64,000 nt of DNA from assembly GCA_028564675.1 (NCBI GenBank), contig JAOVVO010000087.1, positions 62,001 to 126,000 of the forward strand. Direction: 5' to 3'. The position numbers were made by a program, and so were the translations under genes. A model generated the notes under the pieces. That model was not told where the DNA came from. It ran no database searches and saw only the letters and a list, made by a program, of their open reading frames with translations. Source of the DNA: Onchocerca lupi. Its lineage: Eukaryota; Nematoda; Chromadorea; Rhabditida; Onchocercidae. Of the stretch, positions 1-14,900 are shown in pieces (the first letter of the stretch is position 1; every line of letters starts with the position of its first letter).

Positions 1-186
1 TTTCAAATTGTCTTGATATTATTGAAGTAAATATTTAAAGTAATTTTAGTGAAAATTAATTTTTATGTGCTTAATTAATTATATGCACGATAATTACGTT
101 TATCGTATTTTAATTATAGAGATTTATTTTGTAATTATTCAGATCAAAAATGTTAATTCTTCAATTTAATAATTGAATTATTTCAG

Positions 187-2869
187 GTTTAAAATGTGCA
201 GAATGTGGCGTTAAAGTGCACGACAAATGTCGCGATCTATTAAGTGCCGATTGTTTGCAAAGTTTTTTTTTTTCTTTTTTTTTTTTGAATTTTCAGTAAA
301 TTTGGAAAATTATTGTATGAGTTAATGTATTTTATGAGAACTAAGTGTGTATGATAAGAAGAAATTGGGAAAATATAACATCGAATTTTAATGAAACATT
401 CGATTATTTTGAAATATCAATTATTGATAAAGAATTTCATTCAAATTATACTGCATCATTTCATTTTATTTATTTCGATAATTTTAGATTATTTTATATT
501 CCAATTAAGTTAATCGATAATTTTTACAAAAAATGATTCATTTCAGGGGCAGCGGAAAAAAGTTCAAAGCACGGTGAAGGAAATCGAACACAAAATCTGA
601 TGGCAGTAATTCGTGAAAGGATGAAAATGCAGGAAAGAGATAAGCCCGAAATTTTCGATACTATTAGGTTTGTTTTGAAATGAATATAAATGTTACAATC
701 GATAGCTTCACTTAAATATTGAAATTTTAATTAATTCTTGAAATAGATAATTGTCATTAATTAAATAAGGCATACGTGATTTTATTAATGTAATCAATAT
801 AATATCAAATTTTAAAATTGTAAAAATTACAATTCATATATGTTTATTAAAGCAATAATTGAGCAATTAGTTAGTACCAAATAACTTTTACAATTCTAAT
901 TATTTATAAAAATTATTAATTAATTTTCTTTGTCAGGATAATATTTAATGTTGATTCGCATACACAACAGGAATCATTGAAACAGGTGAAAACGAGTATT
1001 CTGGAAGGAAGCTCCAAATGGAGTGCTAAAATTGCTCTAACTGGTAATAATTATTGATCTTTAAAATGAAATATGAAATTTTATTTTTTTTATCACTGAT
1101 TATTCAGATAATACTGAATTTTGTTAACAGTAATATCCTAAAATTGATTTTAACAGTTTTGAAGAATAAAAAAAAAAAGTATTACTTCAAATTACATAAT
1201 TACTGATAAAATGATGAAAAAGTTGAAAATATTCATCGACAAAATTAGAAATTGAAGTATACGTTGAAATATTTTTTCCTTTTTTTTTTGAAATATTTCA
1301 AAAAATTATTTCACTTTTAAATTTTCACCCTAAAATAATCCTAACTAATTATATATTTTTTTGTTTTAATTTCAAAATTTTTATTGAAAATCTAATTCGA
1401 ATATGGTTAATTTTTTTTTTAAATTTTGATCGAAAATATAATTCAAAAAAACGATTTCAATTTGTTCAGTAAGTTATGCAAAAGGTAGGTTTGAAAAATG
1501 AAATTTAAAAAACGAATAAAATTATTGAGTTAGAGATAAAATTTTAAAAATATTTTTTCATCTATTTGATAATTCGAATAAATTTTGCAAAATTTTATTC
1601 GAATAAAAAATAGAAAATAAAATAAGAGAAAATTTGTTGCAGTAATTTGTGCTCAAGGTTTGATAGCCAAGGATAAAACGGGTAAAAGTGATCCATATGT
1701 TACTGCTCAAGTAGGTAAAATGAAAAAACGAACACGTACAATACATCAAGAATTAAATCCTGTATGGAATGAACAATTTTTCTTGTAAGTTTTACAAAAA
1801 TGTTTTATTTAAATTAAAAAAAAAAAAGAAAAAAGTTAATCAATAATTGGAAATAAAAAAATGAAAAAACGAAAGCTGATTATGAAATTTTGAATGCAAT
1901 ATGAAATAAAAAATTTTTTCTTATTAATTTGTAAAGTTTTATTTAGAAAAAAAAAAAGAAAAAAGAAAAAACTAAATTAAGCAATAGTTGAAAAAGAAAA
2001 AAAAAGCCAACTAATTTATGAAATTTACGATTTTTATGAAATATCATTTGATCATTTCATTGAAAATATTCGAAATTAAAATGAATAATTGAATGACATT
2101 GCTGTGATATTTTTTAAAAAGTTTAACGATAAATTACAATTTAATCGGCGCTAAAGCTAAACATTGTAAATCATTGACAAATAAATCGATGAATAAATTT
2201 AATGGAACAATTTGATGGAATAGAATTGTTTATGTTTTTATCAAATTTATTACAAATTATCCTTTGATAATGATAAGATTTATGTGACAAAAATTCAATT
2301 CTTCTATGAAAAATCTTACGATTTATTCAGTCATAAATTACAATTTATCAAATAATAATATTGAAAAACTAGTAACTTTGATTTTAAAAATTTGTAAAAA
2401 AATTAAATTTAAATTTCTTGATCAAATTTTGCTACAATAATAAAATTAATAAATATTACAGTGAATGCCATAATTCAACGGATCGAATTAAAATTCGTGT
2501 TTGGGATGAAGATAACGATCTAAAAAGTAAATTAAGACAAAAGTTGACAAGAGAATCGGATGATTTCTTGGGTCAAGCGATCATTGAAGTACGAACATTA
2601 AGCGGTGAAATGGATGTTTGGTATAATTTAGGTTAGTTTCTCTATTTCCTGTTTTTATGAAAATTTAAAAATATGAGAAAAAAAAAGGTATTTCAAGCAT
2701 AAATACCTTAATTAATGATCTAATTAACAACTACTCTGATGTGCTTTCTTTCGATAATTCATATAGGATCAAAATCAGATTATCGTATCGTTTTTTTACC
2801 GTAATATTAAACATTTGTTGATCATAAAGTTCCTTGAACAGTTTTAAGCTTTGTATTTTGAAAGAAATT

Positions 2870-2913
<44 letters not shown>

Positions 2914-5900
2914 TTAATTCAGTAAAATTTCAACCATTCATAAAGATTAAAGCATATTATACGCATCACACGTTGAATCTGACGAATTTTGAATATTCAA
3001 AAAGATTTTCCAATTATAATTAGAATTATTTTTGTTCAGTAATCTTCAATTCTTCAATTTTCTTTGAAATTAAGTAATTCTGATTTTAAATTATAAATGT
3101 AACAGAAATTAGCCTAGCTATTTGCCAGATGAACTTTTTTTTTTTCCAATTGAAATTGAAATCAAAATCGAAATTTATTATTTTACTCGCTCGCCTGATT
3201 CCCTGCAAAATTTTATTTCTGGAATTGTAAAATGAAGTTGGACACTTTTTAACATTTCATTTAAATCAGCTTATCTTTAATGGTGATGCACGTAGTATAC
3301 ACGTAGCTCACGTATTCTGCATTTTAAAAGCGTTTTTTTTTTGTCAACCATTAAATTATCATATCTTTTCACGTACTTACTTCTCTTTCAATAAATTTTG
3401 CCTTTTTACCAAGATTAAATTCATTAAACTATTGGATTCTTCTCTTGAACATTTTTCATCTTTTTCTTTAATTCATTTTTTATTTTATAATCAAATTTTC
3501 AAAACTGGAACTAATGTCAAAAATTGAAGAATTCGTTTTTTTTTTTTTTTTTTTTTAACTAGTTTTAAAATCAAATTTTATGGTTGAAAAGTTACTCTTC
3601 TTTTATTATTATTGAAAAATCAAATTTTAAGATTTCAATAATTGAAACTAAAATTTTTAGCATTATTTAATTTAGATATTAAATTAGTTTTTTTTTAAAT
3701 AAAATATTTTGCATTATTTACAGAGAAACGAACAGATAAATCAGCAGTTAGTGGTGCTATACGATTACATATTAATGTTGAAATTAAAGGTGAAGAAAAA
3801 TTAGCACCGTATCATATCCAATATACATGCTTACATGAACATTTATTTCAAGTAAGCGTTAATGTTTCTTTGTTTATTTACCTAGCATCCTTATTTACTT
3901 ACTTTTTTCTTTTTTATTATCATTATTGTATGTTTAATTTGTTTCTTTTTGTTTATTTGTTACTTCCAGTTATTTCTTTTCTTTTTTTTTTTATTGATCA
4001 TGCAATTAAATGGTGATCTATTATTGATATACTTAAGTAAAGTAAATTGATATTTTTGTAAATAAAAGATATGTAAATAAATTTATTTCTTGAAAATTTC
4101 TCTTCATTCATCCATTTTTTTTTTTTTTTTTAGTACCATTGCACCGAACAGGATGAAGTACGATTACCGAAAACGAAGGATGATTCTTGGAAAGTATATT
4201 TTGATGAGATAGGTCAAGAAATTTGTAATGAATTCGCTATGCGTTACGGTATTGAAAGTATTTATCAGGTAATCATATGATAGAAATTTTTACTTTTAAC
4301 ATATTAATTTAATGAAATGATATGAAAAGAATCGTTGCTTTTAAATTTTATGTACAACTATGAATGAATTGTCAGGATAATAAAATATATTTAAAAATTA
4401 AAGAATAAATCTAAAATTATATTTAAACATTGCTTTATTCATCATATGATAGTTACAGCATTTTCAGGCAGTGTAATAATATATTGACAAAAATATTTGT
4501 TGATATATTATCATCACTGCTATCACATAATTAATGATATTACATTAAATGAATAAATAATATAGTATGAGGAAAAAAAAAATTCATCTTTATTTTATAT
4601 TTTTCCAACAATATACTTTTTTCATTTTTTTATGGATAATTTTCAAAACTTTTCCTTTTCTTTCTTTTCTGATCCCAACCATTTATATTTTTTAATAATT
4701 TTAATTCTAATTGTTTTTCAAAAATTGGATGAGAAATATTTTTTCAGGCTATGACACATTTTGCATGTCTTTGTACCCGATATATGTGTTCCGGTGTACC
4801 GGCTGTTTTATCAACTCTTCTTGCGAATATTAACGCATTTTATGCTCATACAACCGCAACATCAGCTGTTTCAGCATCCGATCGTTTCAATGCTTCCAAT
4901 TTTGGTCGAGATCGTTTCGTCAAATTATTGGATCAATTGCATAATTCGTTACGCATTGATTTATCCATGTATCGGGTAAACTGGTTTTTTTCTTCTTTTT
5001 TTTTTCATAATTTATTTTAATTATTTTATATTTTCAGATTTGAAGATTTGAAATATTTTGTCTCTTTCTTTCCTGCTTTTTTTTTCTTTTTTTTTTGATG
5101 ACAACAAATAATTCAAAACAAGAATTATGCAATATTAAGTCGATAAATGGGAATTCTTTTTTTTTTTTTCGAAATATTAAAAAATATTGCATGAAAAAGA
5201 ATAATTTATGCATTTTTGATAAGACTTAGCAAAGAAATTACCAATTATTTATTCAATTAAATCTATTTATGGATAAATAGAAGTCAAAACAATGTGATTT
5301 AATCTGATATCTATTATAAAATTATCCAGAAAATTGCCATAATAGCTTGCCGAAAATAGGATCTTGACAACATACATAAGAAGAGGACAAACTTCATTAA
5401 TTTATTCAAAATATGTCAATAATCAGTGATTTCGATTAATTGATTTTAAACAGAAATTTTTCTCCAAATTAGAAATATTTTTAAATCATTATCTCCATTC
5501 TTTTTTAACACAGACATTATGCATTGATATATCTCAGGAATTAAGAAAAAAAAAATAACTATCAAGTTGTCTAGTTTAAAAAAGTTTTAAATATGATATA
5601 AATATGGATTAACCAATAACAGTTATCCATTATTTATGGTAGTAGATTTGCAGTTCAAAAAGTAAACAACAAACAACCAAACAAACGAAAATAATCCTTA
5701 TCAATGGAAATTTTATTCTTATCGGGAAAATAAAAAATTAAGAGTTTGAAAACTTTTTTTAGATCGAAATGTGAAATGGAATTAGAACAGATGGATTTTT
5801 TGGTGTAATAAAATCCTTGATATGATGAGTTTTATTTGCCGCAACTATAATAAACAATGAATTGATAAGCATCGTAATACAACCGATAACTTGTATTTTC

Positions 5901-8900
5901 TTCTGATAGGAGGGAAGATATTTGCGGTTTGTTGGGAATTAATAGAATTCGATGAGGTTCGGAAAGTACCGCCCGTCGAGATACCAACTTGAGCAACAGG
6001 TTAACCGATCTGTGAAGAAAATTGAATTCCCTAACCGATCTGGACTACTGATTTAATTCAGAAGAATGACTTCTACTGATAAGAACCCCTTTTATAGTGG
6101 AGAAATCAGACATGGGCGTGATTATAAGATCGAAACATTTACAATGAGAATGAGTCTACGATTTCTCACGATTGAAAAAAAAAAAGCTGGCAAATCGGAG
6201 ACAAAAATGAGAATTAGATATATATATATAAATATATTCATTCATATTCATGGGAAAATCTTTCTAATACAGTACTTTAATTATTTGAATATATTTGCAA
6301 AAAGTTCGGTTTTTTTCCAATAATTCTTTGTTAATTTGATATTTTTAGACTTTTTTTTTTTTTTTTTTGGAAAAAATTGTGCAAATTTGAAATTTGAGAA
6401 ACCTTATTTAATTTTTTTTTTTTAAAATCCGAATTCATTTTATAGTTTGTTTCTCATTTTTCATTTATGCATTAATGGGAAAAAAGAAAAACGGACAACT
6501 TTGTCAATTTCTTATTTAAGCATAAAAAATTTTTTGAAATGTTTTATTTCCGATTGAATGCATTTTTTTTTCCTTCGCTTACATTTCATCTTTTCTTATT
6601 TCATATTATTCGGTACTAATCGATTATGCAATACTTTTTCTTATGTTATCGCAAATTGCAAAATGTTAATTAAATGATGACCTTGACCGATGTCACGCAG
6701 ATGTCACAAATTTTTTGTGCTAATTTGACTTCTTAAATAGCTCAATCTTTGCTGCAAGCAAATATATCGCCTAGATCTGATTGAAAATATCTTAATTTAT
6801 GCTGCAAATGATTTCATTCTTTTAATTATTTGCAACGAATATACTGATAATTATTATTCATTTGAGAAAAAATTATTATTGAACAAGAGAATATTCAAAA
6901 ATTCATGCAAATAAATTGTATAAAAACTATATTTCATTAAAAGTCAAATCATTTTTCTTTTCTTTTGAAAATACAAATTTAATGTTTTTTTTTTATTTCT
7001 TACTCCATTTTAATTTAGTAGATTTTTTTCAAAATAAGTTTGAATAAATTCAAATTTAAATAAATTATATAGATAAATCTCTCTTTATAATGTATTCTTA
7101 TTTGATACTGATTAGTTCGAAAATTCTGGAAAAATTAAAATTAAATTTTTTAAAAATCTCTATGTTATATCTTTTGCAATCGTTTTATATGAAATTAACA
7201 GAAGCGAAATTAGATCATCCAGAGAAATGAGAAATACGATAAAAATTTATATTATACTATAAATTGTGAGCAAAAGGAAAATATTCGAAAATAAAATTTT
7301 GAAAAAAACGATTAATTCAAAAAAATTCTCATTTGAAGAACAATTTGCGCTTAAAATCAATCTTTTTCTCATTATGCTGAAATAATTTCCGTTTTTGTCA
7401 GCTTTTTCATTTCATTTCGACTTAATTTCAAATTTTTTTTCCAACCAATTTTCAAATCATTTTTTTCATTTCCAATAAATTATATGAATTCGATTGATAC
7501 TTATGCGAAAAATTCTTTACTGTAAGACGTCATAGAGATAGATATTCAGTAGTTAAATTTCGTTTTATATTTTAATAAAAATTCATTATCTTATAAAATT
7601 CATTTATTTTGATATTGTTCATTTTTCCATTTTCTATGAGATACAATTGTTGAATAATTTTGAGATTGATTTTAAATAATTTATTGCATTTTTGAATAGA
7701 TTCAGTAATTTTTTTTTTTTTTTTCATTTCAATTTTCTCCTCAATTTTTTCTATTTTAAAACGTCCATGAACTTATGTAATTAGTCTGTTTGTCTAAAAT
7801 TGTTTTAAAGTGCTGAATTTAAAAATAGTTTTTAAATTAATAGTCTGCCTAGCCATAAATTTCATTATTTTATTTTTTTACTAAAAAAAAAAAAAAAAGC
7901 CGTATATTTCATTTTGAAACATGATATACGGTACTTTGATAGATTAGCATCATAGCTGGAACGATATGTTATATTTTAATGAATCGAATATAGCATTTTT
8001 GATAGATTAGATCATGCTTTGATAAGTTTTATATTGATATTGGAACCAAAGCCTTTATCTACTTCAATGGATCATATCAATATTTTGATAGATTTGAAAG
8101 AACTGAAATGATACGTTTGATCAGATACTGTATTTACTCCAGATTAGCATCATACTTTGGTAGATTATATACTGATATATTGGAAATGTTGGAACGAAAA
8201 CGATTTATTGTATCAAATGATGCTAAGTTATCAGGATACTGTATCCGTTTCGTAATTCAATGTGACGGATACAGTACTCTGGTAAATTAACATCATAATT
8301 GGAATAATTAATCGATTATGTCAATCACCGTTCCTTAAATGAAAAGGAACTTTTGTTATAATTCACAAATACATTACATAAAGAAAAAGATGGTTTGCAT
8401 AATTTTCGATAAATTTCCTGAAAATAACAATGAAAAATTGCACTCTAATTATTCTTAATTTCGATTATGAATTTCTATAATCCATGGAACTATTTTTAAA
8501 TTCCGAGTGTGGAAAGATTAGGATTCAAGCAAACTTTTCACAGGAGTTATTTCAACCAGGAAGATTCTGGATAGGAAAAAATCAAGATTCAAACTATTTA
8601 TGAGATTTTTACTTTTGTAGAAAAGATTTTGAATGGAAAAAAATCAAAATTCGATTAGGCTTTTCACAGGATCCTTAATTACCCTAAAAAAGATCCTGGA
8701 TGAGGAAAGATCAAGATTGAAGTAAATTTTGAATTCTTAGCTGCTCGAGAAAGATTTTGGATGGAAAAAGATGAAAATAATTAAAGTACGGGATCAATTT
8801 TTTAAAAAAAAAAAAAAGACTTTCATCTAAGCTTTATATTATTATTTCTAAGCTTCACCAAATTATTACTTTATTGTTGTATTTTTTGAGCCTAATTAAT

Positions 8901-11900
8901 AATTAGTAAACTATTCACTTATTAGATATTATATTTTGGATAATTGCTTCAATCCAATTATTAAATAATTATTACATCTTTTAAAAATGAATCGAAAACT
9001 ATTTTGCTGCTAAATTCTTCTTGCGGAACAAATAATCCATTTATGATTCATCGTACTGAATAACTCATATTTACGATACTAAATAACTGATATTTGGCAA
9101 GCAAATTACTAAACAAATCATATTTAATTAATCAGAAATCTTATTCCGAAACATTTAACTATTTTTTTCCATATATTTAAAAGCAACTCAACTTTAATTA
9201 AAAATAGGCATTTTAATTTTTACTTTTTCATCTATGAATATTTAATAATATATTTTTAGTGAAAAATGAATTTGCTAAAATTTAACAAATTTAATTGATT
9301 TTTTTTTTTGTATTGTAAACTTATTTTGTCAGTAATTTTTAAATACATTTTTTTAAACTTTCTCCTACTGATTTTTTTTTTATTAACCTATTATTTGCTT
9401 ATTGTTACACATACACAATAGTACACAATCATTGATAGTTTATTGATAAATTAATTAAGAATATTAATTAACAATTAATGATTCAATATTTGCAGAAGTA
9501 TTTTCCGTCATCATCACCTGCCAAATTAGCAGATCTAAAATCAACGGTTGATTTGCTCACATCAATAACATTCTTTCGTATGAAAGTTTTGGAATTAGCT
9601 AGTCCACCACGTGCTTCGAATGTTGTAAGTGAATGCGCGAAAGCTTGCATGCAGGTAACTCTTTTCATTTAATTATCGATTTTTTAAATTAATTTACAAC
9701 AAAACGAAAAGAATAAAATTTAAAAATAGACAAAAAAAAAATTCTCTGATTATGACTACTGACGATGTTTTTGATTTTTGTTAAGATTAAATATTTTTTA
9801 AATACTAAAGCTAAAATGACAGGTATTCAGTGAATTTGAAAATTAATCAATTAATTGTAAAGAAATAGAGAAAAATGTATGGAATTCAAATAATTCAATA
9901 AAATATTTTAAAGGAATTTTTTTTTTTCATGTTATAATTGAATGTAACAAATATTTTATTTGATCTTTTTTTTTTTTCGCATTTAATATTTATTTTCAAT
10001 TCAAATAAATGTGTTTATTTCTGATTTAAAATTATAGAAATTTCAAAATAAAATTGAAAATAAATTTTTAGCAAATTTTTATTCAAAAATGGATGGAAAC
10101 AAATTTTCAGGCCACATATCAATTGATGTTCGAAAGTTGCTGTGAAGATGGTGGCCCATCAGCGGATAGCGTGAATTTTTGGTTTGATTTTCTTGATTAT
10201 ATGATGCGTGTGATTGAAGATGATAAGAATATTTATACACCTGTGTTGAATCAATTTCCGCAAGAATTAAACATTGGCAATTTATCGGCCGCAACATTAT
10301 GGCAACTATATAAAACTGATTTACAAATGGCTTTAGAAGGTTAGCAAAAAGTTTAAATTAATTTAATTTTGTAATTAATTCAAATTAATTAAATGAAATT
10401 GCGAATTTATTTATGATATGCAAATTCGACGAAAAATGATTATTACTTTTTTTATCACAAAAAAAAAAAATATGTGGTAAATGAAAAGATTACTTTCAAT
10501 GGAATGGATAAGTTTAAATTAATTTTTTATAATTATTCAAATGTCAGTTTCTTCTTTTACTATATGACTAAAAGAAATAAATAATAATTCCAATTAATCT
10601 TTATTGATTAAGTAAAAATTTTACTTGATTTTAATATGTTTTATTCAAATTATTTAAATAATTCATTATTTCTTCTTGGAACTGCATTAAAATGATAAAC
10701 TTTTTTGTGACAAGAAATTTGAATATGATGGCTTTTTTTAAGGAAACTTTAAGGATTTCGTATTTTATTATTATTTAATAATTTTACATTTTATTATTAT
10801 TTAATGAAAATAATAAAATATAGATAAAACTGAGATAAAATATCTCTGGATCGATTTTATTGAGCGATTTAAATATTCAATTAATTATTATATTCTTCAT
10901 TAAATATCTGTAACTTACATAAATTATTCATAATTTATCCTATTAAATAATTAAAAATTGCAATTTTAGTAAGTATAAAAGACGAATCGATTATTTAATG
11001 CTGAATACCATTCAATTAGCAATAATATAGCTTGGAATATATTAAGTTTTATTTCATATTTTGGTATGAAATTATATTCCAACACGAAATTATCATTACG
11101 AAATTTCGCTCATAAAATAGGACAGCTTATGCTTTTACGTGAATCATCACGTGAAAATCACCGGAAATCAAATAAATCATATTAAAATAAATATTAAATT
11201 AATTAAATTCATTATTATTCTTACTTTTTTCTTTTTTTTAAGAACATGCGCAAACGAAAAAGTGTGCTACACCGGAATATATGAATTTGTATTTCAAAGT
11301 AAAAGGCTTTTATTTCAAATATATAGCCAATTTGCCGCAATATAAGGCTTCAATTCCGGAATTTCCTGCGTAAGCTTTCACTATATTTTCATTTTATCAC
11401 GTTAAAAACACGTTTCCTACACGTTAACAATTATGTTCCTTTTGGAAAATAGGATGGTTGATTGGAATTCTTTTTTTTTTGAAAACTTTTTTATGCGGGA
11501 AAAAAAATTTTGTACAGAAGGAATTTTATGGACAAATTGAAAAGCTTCCTTTTTTAACTGTAATATTTGATTTCGAAAATTTTCAGTTATTTGTTTGGAA
11601 TTCTTTTGATATTTAAAAAATAAATTTTAGTTTAAATCTAGATTTTTCTATTATCTTTTATTTTGTACAACGATAATTACGTAAAATAGAAACGTCAAGT
11701 GCGTCAAAATTTTCTATAGGCAAAATATCACGGATATTTTGACGTTATTTATTTGCTTATTTGCTCACTTCATATTTTAATTGATAATCAGTTGATTATC
11801 ATTTGTTCAATGAATAATCGATTAATTTGCCTTAAATTTTACGAAAAATTTTTACAGTTGGTTCATACCATTTGTAATGGATTGGTTAAATGAGAACGAT

Positions 11901-14900
11901 GAGCATTCGATGGATATATTAAGGAATGCGTATAATCGTGATAAGAGTGATAATTTTCCACAAACATCCGAACATACGAAATTTTCAAATTCAGTTATTG
12001 ATGTATTTACACAACTTAATGAAGCACTTAAATTGTTGAAACAGGTAAAATCCTAAAATAGTAATTGTTTTTATGAAATAATTTAAATTGAAGAAATTTT
12101 AAAAGTTACTGTTTTTTTTTTATTTTTTTTTTTTCATTTGAAAATTTCCATTGATAAGTTAAATTGCAGATATTAAAACAATTAATGCATAAATATTTAA
12201 GAATGAATATTAGAAGAAAAATAAGTATAGAAATAATGAGTTAATAAGCAAATAAGCATAAAAATGAGTGAAGAAAAAAATAATTCAAATATATTGAAAA
12301 GAATATTTTCAAAATTTTATTGAAAGAAAGGCATTTCGTTTAATTCAAAACTTCAAAATATTTTGAGATAATAATCAAATAAATTAATTGTATTGGAAAA
12401 AATATTTTAGGAATTTCGCAGAATAAATAAAATCCATTTCTATTTTAATTCAAATTTTCAAAATATTTTAAAATTAAGAGACAAAATTATTGATTTCTTT
12501 ATAAATGAAAAAGAAAATGTTTGTTTATTTGGAATTTTTTATTTATAAAATAGATTTTAAATTACAAAATGTCAATATTTTGAGCAGAAATTATTTACTA
12601 AATAACTAAAGAATACTGTAATGAAATAAATCAGACGTTTACATTTATTTGTATTTACATATTTTTGCCTATGAAAATTTTTCTATTTAAAATTTTCATG
12701 CTTTTTTTCTTCAACTATACAATTTTTTTTTTTTTTTAACTAAACGATTTTTCGCATTTTTTTTGAATTTTTTTCAAATATTTCGGTCCTTTCAACTTTT
12801 TTTTAAAATTTTTTTTGACTGTATATTGAAAAAAAAAAAAAAAAAAACTCTTAAAATTTCAGCTGAGAAATTATCTGAAATTACAAATTTATAATACATT
12901 ACGTTTGGATATATCTTACTGCTAAAATTTCAACATATATTCACAAAACATTGATATTGATGTGAAAATTTTCCGTTCAACCGGAATTACAGATGGATTG
13001 TCCGAATCCGGAAGTTTATGCAGATATGATGAAACGATTCTCGAAAACACTAAACAAAGTATTACTAGCATATGCAGATATGGTACAGAAAGATTTTAGC
13101 AAATTTGTTAACGATGAAAAACTTGCATGCATATTGATGAATAACGTTCAACAACTTCGGTTCGTTTCCAATTTTTCAAAATTTCCTTTTTCCGGAAAAT
13201 ATAAATTTTCATTTTCTTGAAAAAAATTCTCGAGACAATTGAAAATTTGTTCAACTTTTTTTTTTTTTTTAAATATTAATTTCAAATAAATACTACTTAA
13301 GGCTTAATTTTGAAAATTTTCATAGGATACGATATTTGCTATTATAGTTGGAGGAAAAAAAAAATAAGCAAAAATTTTTTAAATTTTTTCAAAATATGAT
13401 TAAATTTATAATAAATTGAAATATTCAAATAAGACCTGATATGATTTGAAGATATTACATTTAATGCAATCAAAAATTTGTTCAATTTTTTAAATAAATA
13501 ATCTCAAAAAAAAACTAAAATTTTTTAAATTTTGTGCTTTTAAATTTTTGCTTTTCAAATACTTTACTTATATTTTTTTTATTTTCTATATTTTACGCTT
13601 TGAAATTTCGGGTTTTACAATTTTGCAAAATATCATTAAATGAAAGCATACACATTGCACCGAATGACTGAATGATGTGATCATCTAATATTCTAACAAA
13701 TTTCTGAATTTCCTACGATATTCATGTTGTTCCTGAGTTTTCTTACGATATATTTCAGGGTACAATTGGAGAAAATCTACGAGAATATGGGTGGTCCAAA
13801 TCTTGATCCTACAGCAAATACGGTATTGAATAATCTACAAAAAAAGCTTATTGGAGTATTAAATAAATTATCGGGACAATTTGTGGAAAGTTTGATACCA
13901 AATATTCATGTACAAATGAATAAATTGGGCGTCATTTTAAGCAAAATCAAAGGACAACAATTGCCAAAAAGTCAATTAGCTGGAGTAAGCATTCCTTTTT
14001 TTCTTCTTTATTAATTTATTATTCAATATTGATTAATTAGTATTAATTTAAAATGAAACAAAATTGTAATCATTATTCTCTTTTTGGAACTTTTTTTTTT
14101 TTAATCAAATTGAATATTTCTTTTAATTCTAATAAAACATTTTTGGTCATAAACTAAAAATTTGACAAAATATATGGTCAATATTAGAACAATTACGCAA
14201 TTAAAATCTCTAAATTACATATCAAATTTTCTGTGCTATAATTTTGTAGAATTTACGAATTTCTGATTTGCTAGTTTTTTGCTAATTCTTATTAATTTAT
14301 TATTTTACTAATTTTTTTTTTGCTGTAATTCACAGTCTCATGTCCTTTTTTTTTTTTTAAAGGAACTTATTATTCCAACGATCGAATTGTTGCGGGAAAA
14401 GATAAGTTGAAACTTTAACAAAATTTCAGGAAGTGGATTTAGTACTTGAACCATTGATGGAATTGTTAGAGGATAAACTGCAAGATTATGCATCACAATG
14501 CGAAAAAACTGTATTAAAATATTTGCTAAAAGTAAGGCCATTTCATATTTTTTTTCATCCTTCCTTCTTTTTTTTGAAACTATTATCAGCTTTAATTTTC
14601 TGCAATTATGGAATTAATTAAGCGTTAAATGTAATTAACGAAATGAATTGAATGGATTTGTCCATTTCAGTTGTTTTATAAAAGAGTTACAAGTTTGAAA
14701 AATTTCATCAAGATTAAATCTTAAACTTATTACACGATGAACTTGATAATTAGGGACAGCTAATTATCATTTAATAGAGATAGAGCTCAAATAGTCTTAT
14801 CATTTAATACAATTAGTGATTATAAGCAAATAAAATAAGAATAAAAATATATTCTTGGGGAAATTTCCAAGAATTTTATCATCTAATTTTTACGATTTGA

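Larger units (their letters stand above)
4976..9495 (+). other. Large intron 8 of unc-13
   Basis: This 4.5-kb intron separates the MUN exon ending in LSMYR from the next one starting KYFPSS. Most of it is low-complexity AT-rich DNA. Three parts stand out: a less AT-rich patch near 5830-6130 with an antisense open frame, a diverged repeat block at about 7905-8310, and a minisatellite at about 8505-8790. No other exon is supported. Confidence 0.85.
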
